DNA of 59,516 bases from Peptoniphilus_A genitalis (GTDB lineage: Bacteria; Bacillota; Clostridia; Tissierellales; Peptoniphilaceae): assembly GCF_949769225.1 (NCBI RefSeq), contig NZ_CATKPB010000012.1. The stretch is one strand, 5' to 3'. The translations under genes and the position numbers were made by a program. The stretch's first letter is position 1. Every line of letters starts with the position of its first letter. This document shows positions 24,417 through 33,543 of the stretch, one piece after another. Below the pieces are notes generated by a model. It worked only from the letters and a program-made list of their open reading frames with translations, searched no databases and had not been told where the DNA came from.

Positions 24417-26078
24417 CTAAACCTCCATAATAATTGGTAAAATCATAGGATTTCTCTTTGTGTTTTTGAAAATATATGATCTCAAGTTATCTCTTATATC
24501 AGACTTGAGTCCATTCCAGTCCCTTAAGTTGTCACGTGAATCGTCGTTAAGAATTTTTCTAACAACATTCTTTGCATCTTCAATAAGGTCTTCTGACTCT
24601 CTTACATATACAAAACCCCTTGAAATAATATCTGGACCTGAAACAACCTTACCTTCTTTTGTCAAGGAGATAACAACAATTATTAGTCCGTCTTCTGACA
24701 AGTGTCTTCTGTCTCTTAGGACGATGTTACCAACGTCACCAACTCCAAGTCCATCAACAAGGATGTTGCCAGATGGAACATCTCCAACAAGCTTTGCAGA
24801 CTTTTGTGAAATTTCAAGACAGTTTCCATTTTCCATTATAAAAATATTTTCTTCATCCATGCCCATTTGTTGTGCAATCTTAGCATGCTTCATAAGGTGT
24901 CTTACTTCACCGTGGGCAGGTATAAAGTATTTTGGTTTTACTAGGCTCAAGATAAGCTTTAACTCTTCTTGACAAGCATGACCAGAAACGTGAATTTCTG
25001 ATAAAGTTTCGTAAATTACCTTTGCTCCTCTTTCAAGAAGTCTATTTATTACCTTGGTAACAGCATTTTCATTTCCTGGTATTGGAGTTGCTGAAAGGAT
25101 AATCGCATCATTTGGTGTAAGCTGAATCTTTCTATGTTCTCCATAAGCAATTCTTGTAAGAGCTGACATTGGCTCTCCTTGTGAACCTGTTGTAATTAAT
25201 ACAAGCTCACTGTCGTCATACTTATCCATATCTTTGATGTCAATGAAAGTATCCTTTTTAACCCTAAATTGTCCAAGCTTTCTCGCTGTTTCTGTTACAT
25301 TTACCATGGACCTACCAGATAATACAACCTTTCTTCCATACTTTTCTGCAGAGTTAATAATTTGTTGAACCCTGTGAACATTAGATGCAAAAGTTGCAAT
25401 AATAATTCTGTTGTCTGATAAACTTTGGAAAAGCCTATTAAAAGTTTCTCCAACCTTGGACTCACTCATTGTGTAGCCTTCTCTTAGGACATTTGTAGAT
25501 TCACCAATCATGGCAAGTACGCCCTTTTGACCAATTTCTGCAATTCTAGTCAAGTTAATTGGCTCTCCACTAATTGGAGTGAAGTCGACCTTGAAGTCAC
25601 CTGAGTGGTAAACATATCCAAGTGGCGTCTTAATTGCAAGGGCACAAGCATCAGGAATAGAGTGGTTTACATTTATCCATTCAACTTCCATTTTTCCAAG
25701 TTTAACAACATCACCAGCACTTACTACATGAAGTTTGTCTCTAGAAAGTCTGTGTTCCTTTAACTTGTTTTCTAATAATCCAATTGTCAGTCCTGTTCCA
25801 TAAATGTCTAGGTCTAATTTTCTTAGTACATATGGAATAGCTCCAATATGGTCTTCATGACCATGAGTTAGGACAAGTCCCCTTATCCTGTGTTTGTTGT
25901 TTTCTAGATAAGTTACATCTGGTATTACTACATCAATACCAAGCATTTCGTCTTCTGGGAAAGTCATACCACAGTCTATGATAATGATATCATCTCTATA
26001 TTCAACTAGTGTAAGATTCTTTCCGATTTCGTGAAGTCCTCCCAGGGGAATTATCTTCACCTTATTTGTGTTTTTCAT
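24417..26078 (-). CDS. rnj: Ribonuclease J
   Basis: RNase J is a metallo-beta-lactamase/beta-CASP exo- and endoribonuclease for mRNA decay and rRNA maturation. The 553-residue protein has PLGGLHEIGKN, VLTHGHEDHIG (HxHxDH), HSGDFKVD, the beta-CASP motifs with TGSQGEP and SGHACQEE, and PAHGEVRHL, then a C-terminal domain. Its ATG overlaps the fur stop codon. Only one RNase J gene is seen here; RNase J1 and J2 cannot be told apart by eye. Confidence 0.95.
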   Translation of the reverse strand: MKNTNKVKIIPLGGLHEIGKNLTLVEYRDDIIIIDCGMTFPEDEMLGIDVVIPDVTYLENNKHRIRGLVLTHGHEDHIGAIPYVLRKLDLDIYGTGLTIGLLENKLKEHRLSRDKLHVVSAGDVVKLGKMEVEWINVNHSIPDACALAIKTPLGYVYHSGDFKVDFTPISGEPINLTRIAEIGQKGVLAMIGESTNVLREGYTMSESKVGETFNRLFQSLSDNRIIIATFASNVHRVQQIINSAEKYGRKVVLSGRSMVNVTETARKLGQFRVKKDTFIDIKDMDKYDDSELVLITTGSQGEPMSALTRIAYGEHRKIQLTPNDAIILSATPIPGNENAVTKVINRLLERGAKVIYETLSEIHVSGHACQEELKLILSLVKPKYFIPAHGEVRHLMKHAKIAQQMGMDEENIFIMENGNCLEISQKSAKLVGDVPSGNILVDGLGVGDVGNIVLRDRRHLSEDGLIIVVISLTKEGKVVSGPDIISRGFVYVRESEDLIEDAKNVVRKILNDDSRDNLRDWNGLKSDIRDNLRSYIFKNTKRNPMILPIIMEV

Positions 26079-26536
26079 TAATTTGCCTTCTCCTCAATTT
26101 TGTGTTGGCAGTCTTCGCAATAACCCATAAATTTTAGAGTGTGGTCAACAATTTTAAAATTCTTCTCTTTCTCTATTTTAGCTTCTAGTTCATTTAAGTT
26201 GTCAATGTCAACTTCTTCTACTTTTCCGCAATTCATGCAAACGAGATGGTGGTGCCTATGTCCTTCACTTGGTACTCTCAGTTCATATCTCAAAATATTA
26301 TCATCAAAAGCAATTTGATCTAAGACTCCAAGCTTGTGGAATAATTGCACAGTCCTGTAAATAGTTGCAATTCCCATTTCTGGATCTTTTTTTGCAACTA
26401 AGTTATAAACTTCTTCTGTCGTCAAGTGTTTGTCCTTGTTGTCCAGAAAAATTTCATAGACTTTTGCCCTCTGTTTAGTGTATTTATATCCACTCTCTTT
26501 TAAGATTTTTTTAACAGGTTCAACGTTTCTTTTCAT
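26078..26536 (-). CDS. Fur-family metal/peroxide regulator
   Basis: Fur family repressors bind DNA as metal-loaded dimers. This 152-residue protein has the winged helix (YKYTKQRAKVYEIF, EEVYN, IATIYRTVQLFHKLGVL) and the metal region HRHHHLVCMNCGKVEEVD with a second CxxC (GYCEDCQ), so a structural zinc site of four cysteines is intact. Fur, PerR and Zur cannot be separated by these motifs alone. It lies directly upstream of RNase J with overlapping stop and start and directly downstream of a DUF1292 gene. Confidence 0.93.
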   Translation of the reverse strand: MKRNVEPVKKILKESGYKYTKQRAKVYEIFLDNKDKHLTTEEVYNLVAKKDPEMGIATIYRTVQLFHKLGVLDQIAFDDNILRYELRVPSEGHRHHHLVCMNCGKVEEVDIDNLNELEAKIEKEKNFKIVDHTLKFMGYCEDCQHKIEEKAN

Positions 26537-26782
26537 TTATTCACCGTCTAATTCATCTAATAGTTCTTCATAAGCTTTGCTTGCAACTTCTAACTCGTCA
26601 TCATCGATGCCAGCAAGAAGCTCGTCACCATTTTCGTCCTCAATTATTTTTAAAATATATACTTCTGGATTTTCCTCGTCAGTATAGAGTGCGACATAAT
26701 CAATGTCCTCAACAGAAAATTTTGCATCAACAAAAAATTCAACTTCTTTATCATTTTCGTCATATAGTTTTATTTTTTCCAT
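26537..26782 (-). CDS. DUF1292 family protein (YrzB-like)
   Basis: An 81-residue very acidic protein of the DUF1292 family, typically found as yrzB next to ruvX (yrrK) in Firmicutes, as here. It has the VALYTDEENPEVYILKI core and a highly acidic C-terminus (DDDELEVASKAYEELLDELD). Function unknown. It lies 8 nt after ruvX and abuts fur. Confidence 0.9.
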   Translation of the reverse strand: MEKIKLYDENDKEVEFFVDAKFSVEDIDYVALYTDEENPEVYILKIIEDENGDELLAGIDDDELEVASKAYEELLDELDGE

Positions 26783-26790
26783 CTTATCAC

Positions 26791-27207
26791 CTATAAATTT
26801 ATTCTATCCAGATAGGATTGCAGGATATAAGTCGCAGCAATTTTATCTATATATTTTTTCCTATTTTCTCTTCGAACAGAACCTTCTATTAAAACTTGTT
26901 CAGCCATTAAAGTGGTCATTCTCTCGTCAACATACTCAATTTCTACTTTAAATTTGTTTTTTAATTTTTCTGCAAACTTGATTACTTTTTCACTTTGAGG
27001 CCCAATAGTGTTGTTCATGTTCTTTGGAAGACCTACCACTACTTTTTCTACATTGTTCTCTTTTATAATTTCATGAATTTTCTCATAGGCTATCTTATTA
27101 GATTCTCTTTTTATTGTCATAAGAGGTTGTGCAGTAAGCATTAGGGCATCACTTATGGCCACCCCAATCCATACATCTCCTACGTCAAGGCCTAAAATTT
27201 TATTCAT
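26791..27207 (-). CDS. ruvX: YqgF/RuvX-type Holliday junction resolvase-like protein
   Basis: RuvX (YqgF) has an RNase H fold and is needed for 5' end maturation of pre-16S rRNA; junction resolution is also proposed. The 138-residue protein shows ILGLDVGDVWIGVAISD (first catalytic Asp), VVGLPKNMN and YVDERMTT plus the terminal DKIAATYILQSYLD. The ireB-ruvX-yrzB order is conserved in Firmicutes. Confidence 0.94.
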   Translation of the reverse strand: MNKILGLDVGDVWIGVAISDALMLTAQPLMTIKRESNKIAYEKIHEIIKENNVEKVVVGLPKNMNNTIGPQSEKVIKFAEKLKNKFKVEIEYVDERMTTLMAEQVLIEGSVRRENRKKYIDKIAATYILQSYLDRINL

Positions 27208-27247
27208 TTAACCACAACCTTTACAGGTACATATATAATATGTAAAA

Positions 27248-27266
27248 GAGATGGTCAAACCATCTC
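27248..27266 (-). terminator. Possible terminator after ireB
   Basis: GAGATGG / CCATCTC hairpin overlapping the last bases of ireB, followed by TTTTAC on the minus strand; the U-run is short, so it may only attenuate. Confidence 0.5.
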
Positions 27267-27519
27267 AAATTTTTTCTAAATAAACTTTTAACATTTCTTG
27301 TAAAAGCTCGTCACGCTCTACTTCTTGTATCATGGATCTTGCATTATCATGGCTTGTGATATATGTGGGATCACCTGATAATATATATCCTATAATTTGG
27401 TCAGTTGGGTTGTATCCCTTTTCTTCTAGAGCATTATAAACTGTTCTTAAAATACTCTTAATTCTTTCTTGTTCCAAAATGCTTTTTTCAAAAATTTGTG
27501 TATTATTATTTTGACCCAT
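27265..27519 (-). CDS. ireB: IreB family regulatory phosphoprotein
   Basis: IreB (DUF965/UPF0297) is a small protein phosphorylated by the PASTA kinase IreK in Enterococcus, where it restrains intrinsic cephalosporin resistance. This 84-residue copy has the family core RIKSILRTVYNALEEKGYNP and QIIGYILSGDPTYITSHDNAR (in parts). Start at 27519 (MGQNNN) follows GGAGGT; the TTG at 27531 precedes that site. An extended -10 is just upstream. Confidence 0.92.
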   Translation of the reverse strand: MGQNNNTQIFEKSILEQERIKSILRTVYNALEEKGYNPTDQIIGYILSGDPTYITSHDNARSMIQEVERDELLQEMLKVYLEKI

Positions 27520-27535
27520 AATTACCTCCAAATAG

Positions 27536-27544
27536 ATTATACCA
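27536..27544 (-). promoter_or_regulatory. Possible ireB promoter (extended -10)
   Basis: TGGTATAAT on the minus strand (TATAAT at 27536-27541) about 17 bp before the ireB ATG; no clear -35. Confidence 0.4.
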
Positions 27545-27567
27545 TAAAAGTATCTATTTTGATATTA

Positions 27568-30180
27568 TTATAAGAGCTCATCTAGCTTGTTTAGAGCTTC
27601 TTCCACCTTGTCTAAGTCCTTTGCACCAGCAGTTGCCATATCAGGTCTACCGCCTCCTCCACCGCCAGCTACTTTGGCGATTTCTTTGATTAATTTACCG
27701 GCAGCAATCTTTTTCTCTACAAGATCCTTGGAAACTGCACATACAAAGTTTAGTTTATCATCATTTACTGCAGCAAATAAAACAACAACTGATCCAAGCT
27801 TATTTCTAACTTCGTCAGCTAGGTCACGAAGAGTATTAACATCTACTCCGTCGAACTTTTTGATTACATACTTGATTCCATTCTTTTCTCTAACATCATC
27901 TGTTAAATCAGAAATTTGATCCTTAGCAAGATCATGTTCAAGTTTTTCAAGGTTTTTATTTGCTTCTTTAAGATTTTTAATATTTAATTTTATCTTTTGA
28001 ATTATTTCATCCTTGTTGGATTTTAATTCACTAGCTATTTCTTCTTCTTTTGCACTTAAGTTGTTTAAATATTCATAAACAGCTGGTCCAGTAATGGATT
28101 CAATTCTTCTAACTCCATTACTTATACCACTTTCAGATAGGATTTTAAACATGGAAATCTCTGAAGTGTTGGATACGTGAGTACCACCACAAAGTTCACG
28201 AGAGTAATCTCCCATAGATAGGACCCTAACTTGGTCTTGGTATTTGCCTTCGAAAAGTCCAATAGCTCCCATTTCCTTAGCTTCTTCAAGTCCTGTTACT
28301 TTCGTTTCAACTGGAAGTCCTTCAAAGATTTTTTCATTAACTCTTCTTTCTACTTCGGCAATTTCTTCTTTTGTCATTGCATCGAAGTGAGAGAAGTCAA
28401 ATCTCATCCTATCAGCCATAACTAAGGAACCTGCTTGGTTTACATGGCTACCTAAAACATCTTTAAGAGCTCTGTGAAGTAAGTGAGTTACAGAGTGGTT
28501 TCTTCTTATATTGTTTCTTCTCTTAGAATCAATAATAGCTTTAACTGGTGCTTTTTCTAACCTTCCTTCTTCAACCTTTACAAGGTGAAGGTGTAGGCCA
28601 TCCTTAGTTTTCTTTGTATCAGTAACTCTTAGCTTGAAGTTGTCTGAAATAATTTCACCAGTGTCTCCAACTTGACCACCACTTTCTCCGTAGAAAGTTG
28701 TCTTGTCAAGAACTACAAGGCCTTCTTGACCTTCTTCAAGGGAATCAACAATTTCATCATCAGCAATTATTCTTGTAATATTTGCATCACATTCATCTTT
28801 TTCATAGCCTAGGAACTCATCACTAAGTCCTTCAAAAAGATGCTTGTTGTCTTGGTTAGCCCAGCCAACATTGGAGTCGTTTCTAGCTTCTCTGGCTCTT
28901 CTCTTTTGGTCATCCATTTCTTTTTGGAAACCTTCCATGTCAACGTCATAGCCGTCTTCTCTGAGGATTTCTTCTGTTAAGTCAATTGGGAAACCATAAG
29001 TGTCATAAAGCTTGAAGGCTTTTTCTCCATCTAATAGCTTTTCATTGTTTTCCTTCATTTCATCTATGTGGGCCTTAAGTCTAACAAGACCACCATCAAT
29101 AGTTTCCAAGAATTTTTCTTCTTCTCTTCTAATGATTTCTTTTATGGATTCTCTGTTTTCCTTAAGTTCTGTGTATTGTTCGCCCCAAGAGTTAATTACC
29201 ATATCAGCTATTTCATATAAGAAGGCTCTTTCGATACCAAGTTTTCTTCCATGTCTTGCAGCTCTTCTTATAAGTCTTCTAAGTACATAGCCTCTTCCTT
29301 CATTAGAAGGGACAATTGTATCAGAAATCATGAAAGTCATAGCCCTAATGTGGTCAGTGATTACCCTAAAGGAAATATCTGCATTTTTATCTTGGCCATA
29401 TTTTTTGCCAGAAACTTTTGCAATTTCTTGGATAATATCTTTTATAGCATCAATTTCAAAAATATTGTCAGTTCCTTGTAGGACAGTTGCTATTCTTTCA
29501 AGTCCCATACCTGTATCAATGTTTGGATGAGCTAGAGGTTTATAGTTACCTTCTTCATCCTTATCGAATTGAGTGAATACAAGGTTCCAAACTTCAATAA
29601 ATCTGTCTCCTTCTCCACCAGGTCTTTCATCTTCAGATCCGTGTTCAAGTCCCCTGTCAACATAAATTTCAGAACATGGACCAGATGGACCAACTTCTAG
29701 TTCCCAGAAGTTATCTTCTTTGCCAAGTCTAATTATTTTTTCTTCATCGATTCCCACTACGTCCTTCCAGATGTTGTAGGCTTCGTCGTCTTCATAATAA
29801 ACTGTGACCCAAAGATCTTCTTTTGGGATTTCAAGATTAACTGTTAAAAATTCCCAAGCCCAAGGAATTACTTCGTGCTTGAAGTAATCACCAAAGGAGA
29901 AGTTCCCTAGCATTTCAAAAAATGTTGCGTGTCTATCTGTTAAACCTACGTTATCTATGTCGCCAGTTCTAATACATTTTTGGCAAGTTGTAACTCTTTT
30001 TGCAGGAGGGATTTCTTCGCCAGTGAAAAATTTCTTCATTGGTGCCATTCCAGCTCCTATTAAAAGAAGTGATTTATCATTTTTTGGAATTAGTGAAAAA
30101 CTTGGTAGTATGAAGTGTCCTTTTGATTCAAAAAATTTTAAAAACTCTGTTCTTATATCGTGTAAACCTAAATATTTCAT
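27568..30180 (-). CDS. alaS: Alanyl-tRNA synthetase
   Basis: AlaRS charges tRNA-Ala and edits Ser/Gly mischarging. The 870-residue protein has the class II core (F.EML.NFSFGDYFK, WELEVGPSGPCSEIY, NIDTGMGLER), the editing domain with HSVTHLLHRAL (HxxxH) and ELCGGTHVSNT (CxxxH), and the C-terminal C-Ala domain with a glycine-rich AGGGGGGRPDMATAG stretch. Start at 30180 (MKYLGLHDIR) follows AGGAG; the upstream TTG does not. Unlike thrS there is no room for a T-box here. Confidence 0.98.
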   Translation of the reverse strand: MKYLGLHDIRTEFLKFFESKGHFILPSFSLIPKNDKSLLLIGAGMAPMKKFFTGEEIPPAKRVTTCQKCIRTGDIDNVGLTDRHATFFEMLGNFSFGDYFKHEVIPWAWEFLTVNLEIPKEDLWVTVYYEDDEAYNIWKDVVGIDEEKIIRLGKEDNFWELEVGPSGPCSEIYVDRGLEHGSEDERPGGEGDRFIEVWNLVFTQFDKDEEGNYKPLAHPNIDTGMGLERIATVLQGTDNIFEIDAIKDIIQEIAKVSGKKYGQDKNADISFRVITDHIRAMTFMISDTIVPSNEGRGYVLRRLIRRAARHGRKLGIERAFLYEIADMVINSWGEQYTELKENRESIKEIIRREEEKFLETIDGGLVRLKAHIDEMKENNEKLLDGEKAFKLYDTYGFPIDLTEEILREDGYDVDMEGFQKEMDDQKRRAREARNDSNVGWANQDNKHLFEGLSDEFLGYEKDECDANITRIIADDEIVDSLEEGQEGLVVLDKTTFYGESGGQVGDTGEIISDNFKLRVTDTKKTKDGLHLHLVKVEEGRLEKAPVKAIIDSKRRNNIRRNHSVTHLLHRALKDVLGSHVNQAGSLVMADRMRFDFSHFDAMTKEEIAEVERRVNEKIFEGLPVETKVTGLEEAKEMGAIGLFEGKYQDQVRVLSMGDYSRELCGGTHVSNTSEISMFKILSESGISNGVRRIESITGPAVYEYLNNLSAKEEEIASELKSNKDEIIQKIKLNIKNLKEANKNLEKLEHDLAKDQISDLTDDVREKNGIKYVIKKFDGVDVNTLRDLADEVRNKLGSVVVLFAAVNDDKLNFVCAVSKDLVEKKIAAGKLIKEIAKVAGGGGGGRPDMATAGAKDLDKVEEALNKLDELL

Positions 30181-30195
30181 AAACAACTCCTATTA

Positions 30196-30215
30196 AAAAT
30201 CCTCCCATACCCTGG
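30196..30215 (-). terminator. Terminator of the suf-iscS-permease operon
   Basis: CCTCCCA-taccc-TGGGAGG hairpin with TTTTT following on the minus strand, between the AI-2E-family gene and alaS. Confidence 0.85.
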
Positions 30216-30257
30216 GAGGATGTGCTATAAATATTATAATTATAAAGAATATGAATG

Positions 30258-31541
30258 TCAATTAGAGCTATACCTATCGTTGTATTTTATTTTGATAAAA
30301 TCAACGAGTATAAAGATAATTGACGTCAATGGAACGGAGATAACCATTCCCCATACACCAAAGATTCCACCACCAATAATTATTGAAATTAAAATTACGA
30401 GTGGGTTGAGTCCTGTTGAGTCTCCAATAAGTTTTGGTGCAAGAATATTATTTTCTACCCATTGAACTATTACAAATAATATTAGAACCCAAAGGGCCTT
30501 CATTGGTGAGTCCATAAAGGCAAATAAAACTGCCGGCGCACAACCAAGGAAAGGACCAATAAAAGGAATTATATCTGCAACACAAGTTATAAGACCAATT
30601 ATTATGGCAAAGTCCACTCTTAATACTAAGAGGTAGATCATTGTGAGTAAGCCCACAAATATTGCCATAAGCATTCTTCCTCTTATAAATTGTTGAAGGG
30701 CTATATCAATGTTCCTTGTCAAGTAAGAGATGTCTTCTCTATGTTTATTTGGTATTGCCTTCTTCACTCTCAACATAAATCTTTCCTTGTCCACTGAAAA
30801 GTAGAAAGAAAAAATAATTATTAAGACTAACCTAAAGGCTGAAGTTAAAAATCCATAAAGTTTAGAAATCACATTTGAAAGTGAACCCATTAGTGACCCC
30901 TGAACTTTTACTATTAAGTCGTTAATAGTGCCCTTAATAGAGTCCAAGATGTTAGAAACTATTTGTGGAGTCTCTACATTTCCATTTACCTTTGGATTTG
31001 TTTCTTTGTAAATGTTTATAAAGTTCTCTGGTAGTTCGATGTTAAACTTGGCAAATACATTTGACAAGAAATTGTTAAATTCTCTTATTAATGTATCCAC
31101 CATACCAGGTAAACTTGTAAGAAGATTTGAAACTTCGTTAATCGTTTTTGGAATTACAGAAACTATTAAAATTCCAAAAATAAGTATGGCTGAGATGTAA
31201 ACTATTATTACACCAAACTGTCTCTTGACTCCCTTTCTCTCCAAGTAGTTTACTATTGGATTGATTATATAGGCAAAGATTATTGCAATTATAACCGATG
31301 AAAGTGTGTAGCCAAGGATTGGGAACTTATTAAAGAGTATGTTTATTAAGTAAAAAATAAGTATCCCCAAAAATATTTTTGTGATAAGGCTTAGGTCTAT
31401 ATTTATTCTCTTCTTGCCTTCTATATACCTGTTCCCAATATTTATTAGATAGTATATTGCTAAAAATATTAAAAGAATAGAGAGGATGACAAGGGCATAA
31501 ATCATAAATCTAGCAGCGTTACCAGATATTTGCTCTAACAT
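30258..31541 (-). CDS. AI-2E family transporter (PerM/YdbI-like)
   Basis: This 427-residue membrane protein belongs to the AI-2 exporter (UPF0118/PerM) family, whose members export varied small solutes or exchange Na+/H+; quorum-signal export should not be assumed. It has about eight hydrophobic helices, the long amphipathic extracytoplasmic region between helices 3 and 4 (about 140-245), FSFYFSVDKERF, and the C-terminal DIIPFIGPFLG and KLIGDSTGLNPLVILISIIIGG-like blocks. It lies 4 nt downstream of iscS at the end of the suf operon. Confidence 0.9.
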   Translation of the reverse strand: MLEQISGNAARFMIYALVILSILLIFLAIYYLINIGNRYIEGKKRINIDLSLITKIFLGILIFYLINILFNKFPILGYTLSSVIIAIIFAYIINPIVNYLERKGVKRQFGVIIVYISAILIFGILIVSVIPKTINEVSNLLTSLPGMVDTLIREFNNFLSNVFAKFNIELPENFINIYKETNPKVNGNVETPQIVSNILDSIKGTINDLIVKVQGSLMGSLSNVISKLYGFLTSAFRLVLIIIFSFYFSVDKERFMLRVKKAIPNKHREDISYLTRNIDIALQQFIRGRMLMAIFVGLLTMIYLLVLRVDFAIIIGLITCVADIIPFIGPFLGCAPAVLFAFMDSPMKALWVLILFVIVQWVENNILAPKLIGDSTGLNPLVILISIIIGGGIFGVWGMVISVPLTSIIFILVDFIKIKYNDRYSSN

Positions 31542-31545
31542 AATA

Positions 31546-32673
31546 TCACCTGTTATTGAACTTTTTCATCCCTTGATTTATTTTTTCCACTACGTAATCA
31601 CACTCTTCTTTTGTGTTTTCGTGATTTAGGGAAAGTCTTAGCATAGAAAGTGAATCTTCTTCGCTTCTTCCTATTGCCCTTAAAACATGAGATGGGTTAA
31701 TGCTTCCTGCTGCACAAGCAGATCCAGAGGAAACACATATATCAAACATATCAAGATACTGAACCATAGTTTGAGGCTTAGTATTTTTTAAAGTGATATT
31801 TATATTTCCAGGAAGTCTGTTTTCTCTAGGACCATTTAAAATTATTCCATCTATATTCAAAAGTTTTTCTATTGTATAATCTCTCAAATCTCTTGTGTAA
31901 GATGAATAGTCCTCAATATTATTGTAAGCATCTTCCATTGCTCTTGCAAGTCCAACTATTGATGCAAGATTTTCTGTTGATGCCCTCCTTCCTCTTTCCT
32001 GTTCGCCACCATCGAGGAAGTTATCTAGGTCTATTTCTTCTCTAAGGTATAGGACTCCGACTCCCTTAGGTGCGCCAAGCTTATGACCAGATAAGGAAAG
32101 CATGTCTACTCCAATGTCTTTGATTTTAAATTTTATATTTCCTATAGCTTGGACTGCGTCTGTGTGAAATAAAATATTTTTTTCTCTAGCTATTTTTGAA
32201 ATTTCAGCAAGGGGTTCTATAGTTCCTATTTCATTGTTGGCAAACATAATTGAAATAAGTCTTGTGGAATCTTTAATTGAATTTTCAATTTCTCTCAAGT
32301 CAACAAAACCTTCTTCATCAACAGAAACAAGACTAGCTTGTCCTCCCCAATTTTCAATTTTTTTAAGTGAATTTAAAACTGCTGGGTGTTCAATCTTTGA
32401 TGAGATAAGGTGATTTTCTTGATTGGGTAAGAGTGAACCCTTTAGTGCCCAATTATCTGATTCAGAGCCTGAGGAAGTAAAGTAAACTTCACTTGCCTTT
32501 ACTCCCAAGATCTCTGCAATTTTTATTCTTGAATTTTCTATTGCTGCCCTAGATCTTTGACCCAGTGAATAGATAGCCGATGGGTTTCCATAATTTTCTT
32601 TTAAATAAGGAAACATGGCTTCAAAAACACTGTCTGTGATTCTAGTAGTTGCAGCATTGTCCATGTAAATCAT
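31546..32673 (-). CDS. iscS: Cysteine desulfurase, NifS/IscS class
   Basis: A PLP enzyme that takes sulfur from cysteine as a persulfide for Fe-S clusters or tRNA thiolation. The 375-residue protein has YMDNAATT, TSSGSESDNWALKG, HTDAVQAIG, the PLP lysine in LSLSGHKLGAPKG and the mobile catalytic Cys in SSGSACAAGS, typical of class I (IscS/NifS). A second, class II desulfurase (SufS) is in the same operon. It lies 7 nt after the rrf2 gene, an arrangement seen in many Firmicutes. Confidence 0.95.
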   Translation of the reverse strand: MIYMDNAATTRITDSVFEAMFPYLKENYGNPSAIYSLGQRSRAAIENSRIKIAEILGVKASEVYFTSSGSESDNWALKGSLLPNQENHLISSKIEHPAVLNSLKKIENWGGQASLVSVDEEGFVDLREIENSIKDSTRLISIMFANNEIGTIEPLAEISKIAREKNILFHTDAVQAIGNIKFKIKDIGVDMLSLSGHKLGAPKGVGVLYLREEIDLDNFLDGGEQERGRRASTENLASIVGLARAMEDAYNNIEDYSSYTRDLRDYTIEKLLNIDGIILNGPRENRLPGNINITLKNTKPQTMVQYLDMFDICVSSGSACAAGSINPSHVLRAIGRSEEDSLSMLRLSLNHENTKEECDYVVEKINQGMKKFNNR

Positions 32674-32680
32674 ATTGGCC

Positions 32681-33076
32681 TCACATGTCTGCTAGGGTCA
32701 TGGACTCCATGACACCTTCGATTTTACCTTGAAGTTTAGATAAGATATCTCTTGTTGCACAATCAGCTTGCTTGCCACAAGCAACATTTTTTCCAAGGTC
32801 GCAGCAGGAAAGAGAAATATCTCCCTCAAGGGCATTTATAATTTCTCCAATTGCTATGTTTTGTGGGTCTCTTGCTAAGACATAACCTCCTCCAGCACCC
32901 CTAATTGATTTGACAAGGTCTGCCTTTCTAAGAAGAGTGAAGAGTTGTTCCAAATAAGATTCAGAAAGATTTTCATCTTTTGCTATATCCTTTAAGGCTA
33001 TGGGACCCTTTCCCATATTTTCCTTTAAGTTGTACATGGCCATTAGGCCGTAACGACCCTTTGTAGATAATTTCAT
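32681..33076 (-). CDS. Rrf2-family regulator with IscR-like cysteines
   Basis: A 131-residue Rrf2 winged-helix regulator: MKLSTKGRYGLMAMYNL, SESYLEQLF..LRKA.LV.S.RGAGGGY. It keeps a cysteine cluster (CC, C, C within CCDLGKNVACGKQADC, about residues 91-106) like IscR, CymR-type relatives lack it, so an Fe-S-sensing role is plausible. Placed between sufU and iscS, it is a likely autoregulator of the whole suf-isc operon; an imperfect dyad overlaps the operon's -35. Confidence 0.92.
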   Translation of the reverse strand: MKLSTKGRYGLMAMYNLKENMGKGPIALKDIAKDENLSESYLEQLFTLLRKADLVKSIRGAGGGYVLARDPQNIAIGEIINALEGDISLSCCDLGKNVACGKQADCATRDILSKLQGKIEGVMESMTLADM

Positions 33077-33087
33077 CTAATCACCTC

Positions 33088-33543
33088 TTATAATGGATTA
33101 AAAGATCCCTTATCTTCATTGTTTTCTAACATGTTTTTTAATGTGTACCAGGATAGGACTGCACATTTTACTCTTGCAGGCAAAGTCGAAATAGATTCAA
33201 AGGCAATGGCATCGTCAAGATCTTCCAGCTCATCTGGATCGTCAATCTCTCCCTTTACCATATCAATAAATTTGTCTGCTCTTTCAATAGCTTCTTCAAC
33301 TTTTATGCCCTTTACATTGTCACACATAATTGAAGTTGAAGCTTGAGATATGGCACAACCGTGACCTGTGTAGGATATATCTTCTATGGTGTCATCTTTT
33401 ATCTTAACTTCAAGAGTGATTTCATCTCCACAACTTGGATTGTGCCCAAGTTCTTTTTTTGTGTAGTCTTCTAATTCTCTCCTGTTGTGTTTGTTCCTGG
33501 AGTGTTCCAAGATTAATTCTGTGTAAATATTATCAAGATTCAA
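33088..33543 (-). CDS. sufU: SufU zinc-dependent sulfurtransferase
   Basis: SufU accepts the persulfide from SufS and delivers it to SufBCD in Gram-positive bacteria. The 151-residue protein has the three conserved cysteines in NPSCGDEITLEV, GHGCAISQASTS and RVKCAVLSWYTL with the Asp of CGDE as fourth zinc ligand. It overlaps sufS by 11 nt. Confidence 0.95.
   Translation of the reverse strand: MNLDNIYTELILEHSRNKHNRRELEDYTKKELGHNPSCGDEITLEVKIKDDTIEDISYTGHGCAISQASTSIMCDNVKGIKVEEAIERADKFIDMVKGEIDDPDELEDLDDAIAFESISTLPARVKCAVLSWYTLKNMLENNEDKGSFNPL

Noticed and set aside
30181..30257. A T-box for alaS
   Set aside because: The gap is too short and has no T-box core; it holds the terminator of the upstream operon.
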